From: JAWWBG01 sp033721095 | GTDB lineage: Bacteria; Actinomycetota; Nitriliruptoria; Nitriliruptorales; Nitriliruptoraceae | Reading direction: 5' to 3' | Length of the DNA stretch: 9,097 nt | Assembly: GCA_033721095.1 (NCBI GenBank) | Contig: JAWWBG010000104.1 | Coordinates: 1 to 9,097 of the forward strand | Shown here: positions 1 to 5,934 of the stretch, piece after piece | Position numbering within the stretch: the first letter of the stretch is position 1 | Layout: each line of letters begins with the position of its first letter | Position numbers and translations under genes: made by a program | The notes under the pieces: model-generated | Database searches by the model: none | What the model was told of the DNA's origin: nothing | What the model saw: only the letters and a program-made list of their open reading frames with translations

Positions 1-1
1 C

Positions 2-148
2 GCGAAGGTCGTGGTGGGCCAGCTCGTCAAGAGCGCCAAGGAGCGCATCGAGCGTGGCGAGGACGTCGTGCCCGACACCGCGGCGTGGCGCGAGCACATC
101 ACCACGATGAAGCGTGAGCACCCCCTGCGCTGCGACCAGGAGGCCGAC
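2..148 (+). repeat. Displaced, diverged copy of the ilvB linker (matches 761-895)
   Basis: Translated in the ilvB frame, this segment aligns by hand with residues 251-295 of the same protein. Both copies open with AKVV.GQL.K.A, pass WREHI, and end with KR.HPL..DQ(E)AD. About 29 of 46 aligned residues are identical, with a three-residue length difference. A 15-base exact match, TGGCGCGAGCACATC, lies at 86-100 and 836-850. In acetolactate synthases this linker belongs between the central and C-terminal domains, so its place ahead of the PYR-domain tail is out of order. Whether this is biological or an assembly join cannot be decided from the window. Confidence 0.8.
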
Positions 149-1558
149 AACGTGGGCCTCACGCGGCCGGTCACCAAGCACAATTATCTGGTGAAGGACG
201 TGCGCGACCTGGCCGGGATCGTCAAGGAGGCGTTCCACATCGCCTCGACCGGCCGCCCCGGCCCCGTGCTGGTCGACATCCCCAAGGACATCCTCAACGA
301 GTCGTGCGACTGGCACTGGCCCGAGCAGATGGAGCTGCCCGGCTACAAGCCGACGGTCCGTGGCCACGGCAAGATGGTCCGCGAGGCGCTCGACCTCATC
401 GCCGTGTCGCGCAGGCCCGTCGTCTATGCCGGTGGCGGCATCGTGAGGGCCGACGCGTCCGAGGAATTGCGCGCGTTCGCGATCGAGCTGGGCATCCCCG
501 TCGTCACCACGTTGATGGCGCGCGGCACGTTCCCCGAGACCCACGAGCTGGCCGTGGGCATGCCCGGCATGCACGGCCACTACGCGGCCGTCCAGGCCCT
601 CCAGCAGGCCGATCTGCTGGTGGCGCTCGGCACGCGCTTTGACGATCGGGTCACCGGCCACCTCCCCAGCTTCGCGCCGCACGCGAAGGTCATCCACGTC
701 GACGTCGACCCCGCCGAGATTGGCAAGAACCGCCGCGCGGACGTGCCGATCGTCGGGGACGCCAAGGTCGTCATCGGCCAGCTGCTCAAGGCGGCCGACG
801 AGCGCGGCGCCAGCGTCAAGCCCGATGCCGGCGACTGGCGCGAGCACATCGAGGCGCTCAAGCGGGACCATCCGTTGCAGGTCGACCAGGCCGACACGGG
901 CGTCATCAAGCCGCAGACCGCCATCCGCCGCATCTACGAAACCTGGGGCGACGACGCGATCTACGTGGCCGGCGTCGGCCAGCACCAGATGTGGGCGTCG
1001 CAGATCATCCCGTGGACCCGACCGCGCCAGTGGATCAACTCCGGTGGGCTCGGGACGATGGGGTTTGCCGTCCCCGCGGCCATCGGCGCCCAGGTCGGCG
1101 CCCCTGACCGGCAGGTCGTCGCGATCGATGGTGACGGCTGCTTCCAGATGACCTTCCAGGAGCTGGCGGTCGCCGTCCAGTACGGGATCCCCGCCGTGTT
1201 CGCCGTCATCAACAACGGCTACCTCGGCATGGTCCGCCAGTGGCAGCACCTGTTCTACGACGATCGCCTCTCGCAGGTGGCGATCCCGCAGGACTCGCCG
1301 GACCTGGTCAAGCTCGCCGATGCATACGGGATTCCCGGCTTCCGAGCCAGCTCGATCGAGGAACTCGACACCGTTCTCGAGAAGGCTGCCGCCGTCGGCA
1401 ACCAGCCCGTCCTCCTGGACATCCGCGTCGACCCCGACGAGATGGTCTTCCCGATGATCCCGGCCGGGCAGCCCAACGACACGATCATCGAGTCCGCTGA
1501 GGAGTGGCACGCCCGCCAGGCGGCTGCCGCAGCGACCGAAGAGGGAGAAGCAGCATGA
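2..1558 (+). CDS. ilvB: Acetolactate synthase (acetohydroxyacid synthase) large subunit, 5' end partial and rearranged
   Basis: Catalytic subunit of the TPP-dependent enzyme that condenses two pyruvates to acetolactate, or pyruvate and 2-oxobutyrate to acetohydroxybutyrate. The frame is open to the window edge; the first possible start is GTG 11, used for numbering. Recognisable in order: the tail of the N-terminal PYR domain from QEAD (residue 43), with TRPVTKHNYLV and GRPGPVLVDIPKD; the central domain (about 117-265) with GMPGMHG (183-189) and GTRFDDR (207-213); and the C-terminal PP domain with AGVGQHQMW, the TPP/Mg motif GDG (374-376) to NN (401-402), and W411 in MVRQWQ. Family members have about 560-620 residues. 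The first ~120 residues of the PYR domain, including the catalytic Glu of the usual RHEQGA motif, are absent. In their place is a diverged copy of the post-central-domain linker (2-148 versus 761-895). As it stands this frame should not encode an active enzyme. Family identification is very secure; the 5' structure is doubtful. The stop overlaps the ilvN start (ATGA). Confidence 0.95.
   Translation, partial: AKVVVGQLVKSAKERIERGEDVVPDTAAWREHITTMKREHPLRCDQEADNVGLTRPVTKHNYLVKDVRDLAGIVKEAFHIASTGRPGPVLVDIPKDILNESCDWHWPEQMELPGYKPTVRGHGKMVREALDLIAVSRRPVVYAGGGIVRADASEELRAFAIELGIPVVTTLMARGTFPETHELAVGMPGMHGHYAAVQALQQADLLVALGTRFDDRVTGHLPSFAPHAKVIHVDVDPAEIGKNRRADVPIVGDAKVVIGQLLKAADERGASVKPDAGDWREHIEALKRDHPLQVDQADTGVIKPQTAIRRIYETWGDDAIYVAGVGQHQMWASQIIPWTRPRQWINSGGLGTMGFAVPAAIGAQVGAPDRQVVAIDGDGCFQMTFQELAVAVQYGIPAVFAVINNGYLGMVRQWQHLFYDDRLSQVAIPQDSPDLVKLADAYGIPGFRASSIEELDTVLEKAAAVGNQPVLLDIRVDPDEMVFPMIPAGQPNDTIIESAEEWHARQAAAAATEEGEAA
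761..895 (+). repeat. Native-position ilvB linker, partner of the copy at 2-148
   Basis: This is the end of the central domain and the linker leading into the PP domain of acetolactate synthase (residues 251-295 from GTG 11). Its position, just before VIKPQTAIRRIYE, is the normal one for the family. It is therefore the in-place member of the pair, and the copy at the window start is the displaced one. Confidence 0.8.
1541..1547 (+). promoter_or_regulatory. Ribosome binding site of ilvN
   Basis: GAGGGAG lies seven bases before ATG 1555, inside the end of ilvB. It supports ATG 1555 over the in-frame upstream GTG at 1504. Confidence 0.6.
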
Positions 1559-2121
1559 GCAGGCTTCGCGTCGTCGCCGACGACACCGTCCCGCTTCCCG
1601 TCGACCGGCACACGCTGGCCGTCCTCGTCGAGAACAAGCCCGGTGTGCTCACGCGCATTGCCGGGCTGTTTGCCCGCCGCGGTTACAACATCCACTCGCT
1701 GGCCGTCGGCCCGACCGAGAACCCGCGCGTGTCGCGGCTGACCATCGTCGTCGGTGCCGAGGCGCACCTCGAACAGGTCGTCAAGCAGCTCAACAAGCTC
1801 ATCCCGGTCCTCAAGATCGTCGAGCTCGAGCCCGGTGAAGCCGTGCTGCGCGAGCTCCAGCTCGTGAAGGTGGCTGCCACGCCCGAGACCCGCTCCCAGA
1901 TCATCGAGCTGGCCGACGTGTTCCGGGCCAAGATCGTCGACGTCGATCACGACTCGTTGACGATCGAGGCCGCCGGCAACCCGGACAAGCTGGAGGCGAT
2001 GGTCGAGCTGCTCGAACCGTTCGGGATCCGCGAGCTCGTCCGGTCGGGAACCATCGCCCTCGGCCGCGGCTCCAAGTCGATCCTCGACGGCTCGAAGGTC
2101 CGCATCCAGTCCGTCGGCTGA
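1555..2121 (+). CDS. ilvN: Acetolactate synthase small (regulatory) subunit
   Basis: Regulatory subunit that activates IlvB and confers feedback control by valine and related amino acids; also named ilvH. 188 residues, the normal size of the long form. An ACT domain (about residues 20-92) carries the family hallmark ENKPGVLTRIAGLFARRGYN followed by IHSLAVGPTEN and RLTIVV. In E. coli IlvH the corresponding glycine-containing loop contacts valine. The C-terminal ALS_ss_C domain (about 98-170) includes RELQLVKV, IIELADVFRAKIVDV and ELLEPFGIRELVRSG. The start is chosen at ATG 1555 because it overlaps the ilvB stop (ATGA), has a good ribosome binding site, and puts the ACT domain at the usual distance from the N-terminus. 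Its stop overlaps the start of the next gene (TGATG), so the three genes are probably co-transcribed and translationally coupled. All expected motifs are intact, so this gene looks functional despite the oddity in ilvB. Confidence 0.96.
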   Translation: MSRLRVVADDTVPLPVDRHTLAVLVENKPGVLTRIAGLFARRGYNIHSLAVGPTENPRVSRLTIVVGAEAHLEQVVKQLNKLIPVLKIVELEPGEAVLRELQLVKVAATPETRSQIIELADVFRAKIVDVDHDSLTIEAAGNPDKLEAMVELLEPFGIRELVRSGTIALGRGSKSILDGSKVRIQSVG

Positions 2122-3221
2122 TGACGCCACCGCAGCGCCTCCTGCTCGGTCCGGGCCCGTCGCCGGTGGCCGACCGTGTCCTCGAGGCCATGGGTCAGCC
2201 CGTCGTCGGGCACCTCGACCCGTGGTTCCTCGAGCTGATGGACGGGATCGCGACCGACCTGCGGTCCGTGTTTCGGACGGCGAACCCGCTGACATTCGCG
2301 GTGTCCGGCACGGGCTCGGCTGGCATGGAGGCCGCGATCGTCAACGTGGTCGAGCCGGGCGACACCGTCATCGTCGGTGTCAACGGCGTCTTCGGTGGTC
2401 GCCTGGCCGACACCGCGGGACGATGCGGTGCCACCGTGGTACGGCTCGAGCAGCCGTGGGGCCAGGTCATCCCGGCCGAGCAGGTGTCGGACGCGCTGGT
2501 CGACAACCCGGATGCCAAGGCGGTCATCCTCGTCCACGCCGAGACGTCCACCGGCGCCCGCCAGCCACTCGACGAGATCGGCGCGCTCGTCGCCGATCAC
2601 CCAGCATTGTTGATCGTCGATGCCGTCACCTCGCTCGGCGGCATCGAGCTGGACGTCGACGGCTGGCACCTCGATGTCGTCTACAGCGGCACCCAGAAGT
2701 GCCTGTCCGTGCCACCCGGCCTGGCGCCCATCACGTTCAGTCCGAAGGCCGAGGCAGTCCTCGACGCCCGCTCGACCCCGGTACAGAGCTGGTACCTCGA
2801 CGTCACGGCCATCCGTCGGTACTGGGGCGCCGACCGCGCCTACCACCACACGGCACCGATCAGCGCGCTGTACGGGCTGGCCGAGGGACTCCGCATCGTT
2901 GGTGAGGAAGGCCTCGAGAAGCGCTGGGCGCGCCACGAGGAGGTCGGGGTGCTGTTCCAGGAGCACATCGCCGACCGCGGTGCCACGCTGCTCGCGCAGC
3001 AGGGTCATCGCCTGCCGCAGCTGACGTCGTTCGCGTGGCCGCACGGCGTCGACGAGGGGGCGCTCCGTCGACAACTGCTCGACGAGCACGGCATCGAGGT
3101 CGGCGGCGGGCTTGGCGACTTCGCCGGGAAGGCGTGGCGGGTCGGGCTCATGGGCGAGGGCGCCACGCACGCCAACGTGGACCGCTTGCTCGACGCGATC
3201 GACGACCTGCTGGAGAGCTGA
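2121..3221 (+). CDS. Class V aminotransferase, alanine/serine-glyoxylate aminotransferase family
   Basis: PLP-dependent aminotransferase of 366 residues, close to the usual length of the AGXT/SGAT family. These enzymes typically transfer an amino group from alanine or serine to glyoxylate, giving glycine and pyruvate or hydroxypyruvate. Visible features: an N-terminal LLLGPGPSPV, the cofactor phosphate-binding stretch VSGTGSAGMEAAI (61-73), Asp167 in IVDAVTSLGG that should contact the pyridine nitrogen, and the Schiff-base lysine K193 in YSGTQKCLSVPPGLAP. The C-terminal domain ends with GLGDFAGKAWRVGLMGEGAT, which holds the arginine that usually binds the substrate carboxylate. ATG 2121 shares one base with the ilvN stop, which indicates coupling to ilvBN. 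In many bacteria ilvC takes this place. Substrate preference cannot be read from the sequence; a related family such as 2-aminoethylphosphonate-pyruvate transaminase is less likely because the SGTQKCL.VPPG signature fits AGXT better. Confidence 0.9.
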   Translation: MTPPQRLLLGPGPSPVADRVLEAMGQPVVGHLDPWFLELMDGIATDLRSVFRTANPLTFAVSGTGSAGMEAAIVNVVEPGDTVIVGVNGVFGGRLADTAGRCGATVVRLEQPWGQVIPAEQVSDALVDNPDAKAVILVHAETSTGARQPLDEIGALVADHPALLIVDAVTSLGGIELDVDGWHLDVVYSGTQKCLSVPPGLAPITFSPKAEAVLDARSTPVQSWYLDVTAIRRYWGADRAYHHTAPISALYGLAEGLRIVGEEGLEKRWARHEEVGVLFQEHIADRGATLLAQQGHRLPQLTSFAWPHGVDEGALRRQLLDEHGIEVGGGLGDFAGKAWRVGLMGEGATHANVDRLLDAIDDLLES

Positions 3222-3248
3222 GGCCCTCGGCAGCCGAACGCGCATTCC

Positions 3249-3254
3249 TACACT
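3249..3254 (+). promoter_or_regulatory. Putative -10 box of a leaderless promoter (TACACT)
   Basis: TACACT fits the actinobacterial -10 pattern TANNNT and ends six bases before ATG 3261. No Shine-Dalgarno sequence lies between it and the start codon, which suggests transcription starts at or next to the ATG. No clear -35 was found. The 39-base gap after the aminotransferase is the first break in an otherwise overlapping gene chain. Confidence 0.45.
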
Positions 3255-3260
3255 TGCCCC

Positions 3261-4085
3261 ATGGCCGGCCAGATCCCCGACATCCAGCCCCAGACCCTCA
3301 ACTGGTTCTGGCGCCTGATCCGGCGAGTCGCCGAGCTCGTGGTGTTCGGACAGGCCTGGCGAGTCGACGTCGAGGGGCTCGAGCATGTTCCCCGCACGGG
3401 CGGCGCGGTCCTCGCGTTCAACCACCACAGCTACTTCGACTTCGTGATGGTTGCCTGGAACATCGTCCGCAAGCTCAAGCGACCGGTTCGATTCCTCGCC
3501 AAGCGCGAGATCTGGCAGTCGAAGGCCGGGCCGATCATCCGTCTCGCGAAGGCCGTCCCCGTCGATCGGACCGACGCGTCGAGTCGCCACAACGCCTACG
3601 ACGCTGCCATCGCCTCGCTGGCAGCGGGTGACCTGCTGGCCGTCGCCCCCGAGCAGACGATCTCGCCCTCGTTCCAGCTGCTCCCATTCCGGACCGGCGC
3701 TGCGCGCATGGCCCAGCAGGCAGGCGTCCCGATCGTCCCTGTCGTCGGCTGGGGAACCCAGCGCTTCGCCGCCAAGGGCCACGGGATCTCCTTCAAGTGG
3801 CGGCTGCCGGTCATGGTGCGGTACGGCCCGCCGATGTCGGTCGGGACCGATGACGACCCGAAGGTCGTGACCGAGCGGCTCCAGCACGTGATGGAGGCGA
3901 TGCTGGCCGAGCTGCAGGAGTCGTACCCCGACCGGCCAACGCCCGGCGACGACTGGTGGCTGCCGGCCTCGTTGGGCGGGTCCGCGCCTCCGCACGCGGA
4001 CGTGCTGGCGGCCCACCAGGCACGATTCGAGGAGCGGCACGGCAACCCGGCAGATCACGACCAGTCGTCCGACGACGCTGCCTGA
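3261..4085 (+). CDS. PlsC-type 1-acylglycerol-3-phosphate acyltransferase family protein (first of a tandem pair)
   Basis: Probable membrane-associated acyltransferase that transfers an acyl chain to lysophosphatidate or a similar acceptor in phospholipid synthesis. 274 residues. Acyltransferase motif I is NHHSYFD with catalytic H55 and D60 (HX4D). The motif II region is FLAKREIW (78-85). Motif III is PEQTIS (130-135), where classic PlsC has PEGTRS; the glutamate is kept. Motif IV is VPIVPVVGWG (156-165). An N-terminal hydrophobic or amphipathic stretch (about 12-34) could associate with the membrane. After the core comes a tail, YP-x7-DDWWLPASLGGSAPP, shared with the next gene, then a charged, probably disordered end. 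ATG 3261 is supported by the -10 box just upstream; no ribosome binding site is present. The acceptor is not determined by sequence: lysophosphatidate is the default, and mannolipid or other lysolipid acceptors are possible in actinobacteria. Confidence 0.9.
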   Translation: MAGQIPDIQPQTLNWFWRLIRRVAELVVFGQAWRVDVEGLEHVPRTGGAVLAFNHHSYFDFVMVAWNIVRKLKRPVRFLAKREIWQSKAGPIIRLAKAVPVDRTDASSRHNAYDAAIASLAAGDLLAVAPEQTISPSFQLLPFRTGAARMAQQAGVPIVPVVGWGTQRFAAKGHGISFKWRLPVMVRYGPPMSVGTDDDPKVVTERLQHVMEAMLAELQESYPDRPTPGDDWWLPASLGGSAPPHADVLAAHQARFEERHGNPADHDQSSDDAA

Positions 4086-4089
4086 GGGA
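4084..4089 (+). promoter_or_regulatory. Ribosome binding site of the second acyltransferase
   Basis: GAGGGA overlaps the stop codon of the first acyltransferase and lies eight bases before ATG 4098. It supports that start and co-transcription of the two genes. Confidence 0.55.
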
Positions 4090-4097
4090 CGGTCGCG

Positions 4098-4817
4098 ATG
4101 ACGACGCCGTCCCTCATCTATCGCCTTGCAGCCCGTGCGGCATTCTCGATCCTTGACGTCCAGCGATTCCAGCTGCGCACTGTCGGGCTCGAGCACGTAC
4201 CGACAACCGGTGGGGTCGTGCTGGCGGTCAATCACACCTCGTACTGGGACTTCTTTGCCGCGGGGCGAGGCCCATACGAGCAGCTGGGCCGGCCGCCCCG
4301 GATCCTCGCCAAGGAGTCGCTGTTTCGCGTGCCCGTGTTCGGGTCCATGATGCGATCTGCCGAACATGTACCCGTCACGAGGGGTGCTGGCCGAGATGCG
4401 TTCGAGGTGGCGGTGGAACGCCTCGAGGCCGGCGAGCTGATCCTGGTCCTCCCAGAGCAGACGATCAGCCCCACCCTCGACCTGCTGCCCTTCAAGACGG
4501 GTGCGGTGCGGATGGCCGCCCGCGCGCGTGTGCCCGTCATCCCGTGCGCCGTCTGGGGCATCCATCGGTTCCACACGGTCGACCGGCGCCTGCGATGGTC
4601 GTGGCGCCTCCCGGTCGAGGTCCACTACGGCCCGCCGTTGGCCTTCGATCCCGACGTGGATGCCGCCGAGGGCACAGGCCGACTGCGGACGGCCGTGCAG
4701 GAGGTCCTCGACGACGCCATCGCGGCCTACCCCGAGGCGCCACCCGAGGGCGCGTGGTGGATGCCCGCCCGGCTTGGCGGTGGAGCCCCGCCCTCCTTTG
4801 AGGTCCCGGACTTCTGA
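4098..4817 (+). CDS. PlsC-type 1-acylglycerol-3-phosphate acyltransferase family protein (second of a tandem pair)
   Basis: Paralogue of the preceding gene, 239 residues, 12 bases downstream and so almost certainly in the same transcript. It has the HX4D motif NHTSYWD with H46 and D51, ILAKESLF (69-76), PEQTIS (119-124) followed by LLPFKTGAVRMA, and VPVIPCAVWG (145-154). It shares GLEHVP.TGG before motif I and the tail motif YPEAPPEGAWWMPARLGGGAPP-like (WW.PA.LGG.APP) with its neighbour, and it lacks the neighbour's charged C-terminal extension. The two proteins have clearly diverged between motifs I and II, so they may differ in acyl donor or acceptor, for example one using lysophosphatidate and the other a different lysolipid. 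This division of labour is inferred. Family membership is secure; the substrate is not known. Confidence 0.9.
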   Translation: MTTPSLIYRLAARAAFSILDVQRFQLRTVGLEHVPTTGGVVLAVNHTSYWDFFAAGRGPYEQLGRPPRILAKESLFRVPVFGSMMRSAEHVPVTRGAGRDAFEVAVERLEAGELILVLPEQTISPTLDLLPFKTGAVRMAARARVPVIPCAVWGIHRFHTVDRRLRWSWRLPVEVHYGPPLAFDPDVDAAEGTGRLRTAVQEVLDDAIAAYPEAPPEGAWWMPARLGGGAPPSFEVPDF

Positions 4818-4859
4818 GTTGGTCTTTCTGGGCGCATTCTGGGACCATGCGCGCCGCGG

Positions 4860-4877
4860 CCCCCGAAGAAATGGGGG
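4860..4877 (+). other. GC hairpin in the putative 5' leader of the malyl-CoA lyase gene
   Basis: CCCCC at 4860-4864 can pair with GGGGG at 4873-4877 across an eight-base loop, GAAGAAAT. It lies 11 bases before the ribosome binding site. No T-run follows, so it is not a rho-independent terminator. It may be a short leader hairpin or chance in GC-rich DNA. Confidence 0.3.
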
Positions 4878-4888
4878 ACCGAAGACAC

Positions 4889-4897
4889 AAGGAAAGG
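4889..4897 (+). promoter_or_regulatory. Ribosome binding site of the malyl-CoA lyase-like gene
   Basis: AAGGAAAGG is eight bases before ATG 4906. It selects this start over the many upstream in-frame codons, whose translation reads into the preceding gene and carries no family similarity. Confidence 0.7.
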
Positions 4898-4905
4898 TTG
4901 CCGTC

Positions 4906-5934
4906 ATGGCACTCACCCCCCCCGCGCTGCGGATCAAGAACCGACCCCTGCGCGCGCGTCGCTCCTGCCTCGCCGTTCCGGGCTCGTCTCCCAAGATGCT
5001 TGGCAAGGCCCAGGGCCTGGCCGCCGATCAGGTGTTCCTCGACCTCGAGGACTCGGTCGCGCCGAGCGCCAAGCCGGAGGCCCGCGACAACGTCATCAGC
5101 GCGCTCCGTGACGGCGACTGGGGCAACAAGACCCGCGTCGTCCGGGTCAACGACTGCACGACCCCCTGGACGCTGCGCGACCTCACGACGGTCGTCGAGG
5201 CCGCCGGCGACAAGCTCGACTGCATCATGGTCCCCAAGACCCAGTACGCCGGACAGACCGAGTTCGTCGACCACGTGATCACCCAGATCGAGATGGAGAA
5301 GGGCTGGGAGGTCGGCCGCATCGGCCTCGAGATCCAGATCGAGAACGCCCAGGGACTGGTCAACGCCAAGGAGATCCTCGCCGCGTCCGAGCGCGCCGAG
5401 GCGTTCATCTTCGGTCCCGGCGACATGGCGGCTGCCCTCGGCATGCCGAGTTTGACCGTCGGCGACATCCAGCCCGACTACCCGGGCGACCACTGGCACT
5501 GGGTCCTCTACACCGTGCTCGTCCACGCCCGCAACAACGGCATCCAGGCCATCGACGGTCCGTACGCGAAGGTCCGCGACGTCGAGGGCTTCAAGGTCGT
5601 CGCCAGCCGCTCCCGGACGCTCGGGCTCGATGGCAAGTGGGTGTTGCACCATGACCAGATCGCGGCCGCCAACGAGATCTTCGGCGTCAGCCAGGTCGAC
5701 TACGAGCGCGCCGTCGACATCCTCGAGGCCTACAAGGTTGCGACCGAGCACGAGGCCAAGGGAGCGGTCATGTTCGGCGACGAGATGATCGACGAGGCCT
5801 CACGCAAGATGGCGGAGATGAACGCCTCCAAGGGTGCCAACGAAGGCCTCGAGTACCGCAAGACGCCGGACGACGTGCCCTTCCACGAGAAGGCCGCGTG
5901 GCGCGCCGAGAACCTCGACGGAGGTGAGTCCTGA
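4906..5934 (+). CDS. L-malyl-CoA/beta-methylmalyl-CoA lyase-like enzyme (HpcH/HpaI aldolase, CitE superfamily)
   Basis: Mg-dependent CoA-ester lyase of 342 residues, the size of the long Mcl type rather than the roughly 270-residue stand-alone CitE type. Mcl enzymes cleave malyl-CoA to acetyl-CoA and glyoxylate and beta-methylmalyl-CoA to propionyl-CoA and glyoxylate. Visible motifs: RRSCLAVPGSSPKML (18-32) and FLDLEDSVAPSAKPEAR (44-60) at the TIM-barrel start; R80 in VVRVND, probably near the substrate; and the two probable Mg ligands E146 in IQIENAQGL and D173 in FGPGDMAAALG. Then come DGPYAKVRDVEGF (217-229) and the CoA-side motif GLDGKWVLHHDQI, where relatives usually read HP. The C-terminal lid (about 280-342) is charged. 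It overlaps the following MaoC gene by one base. Alternative: a citramalyl-CoA lyase acting with an itaconyl-CoA hydratase, as such pairs also occur. The superfamily is certain, the exact substrate is not. Confidence 0.88.
   Translation: MALTPPALRIKNRPLRARRSCLAVPGSSPKMLGKAQGLAADQVFLDLEDSVAPSAKPEARDNVISALRDGDWGNKTRVVRVNDCTTPWTLRDLTTVVEAAGDKLDCIMVPKTQYAGQTEFVDHVITQIEMEKGWEVGRIGLEIQIENAQGLVNAKEILAASERAEAFIFGPGDMAAALGMPSLTVGDIQPDYPGDHWHWVLYTVLVHARNNGIQAIDGPYAKVRDVEGFKVVASRSRTLGLDGKWVLHHDQIAAANEIFGVSQVDYERAVDILEAYKVATEHEAKGAVMFGDEMIDEASRKMAEMNASKGANEGLEYRKTPDDVPFHEKAAWRAENLDGGES

Noticed and set aside
1504..1554. GTG 1504 as an earlier start of ilvN
   Set aside because: It would add 17 residues inside ilvB without family similarity; ATG 1555 has the ribosome binding site and the ATGA overlap.
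1947..5006. A 1019-codon open frame on the minus strand
   Set aside because: It lies antisense to ilvN, the aminotransferase and both acyltransferases, all with clear family motifs. Its translation is low-complexity (rich in Arg, Gly, Asp, Leu, Val) with no recognisable domain; long antisense frames are common in high-GC genes.
4847..5278. An ATG at 4847 opening a 143-codon frame before the lyase
   Set aside because: It is out of frame with the lyase and its translation is Arg/Ser/Ala-rich shadow sequence, while ATG 4906 has a strong ribosome binding site and begins a recognised family.
4537..5751. A 404-codon open frame on the minus strand
   Set aside because: Antisense to the second acyltransferase and the lyase; its repetitive Asp/Leu/Val/Gly translation is the mirror of GC-rich codons and shows no family motif.
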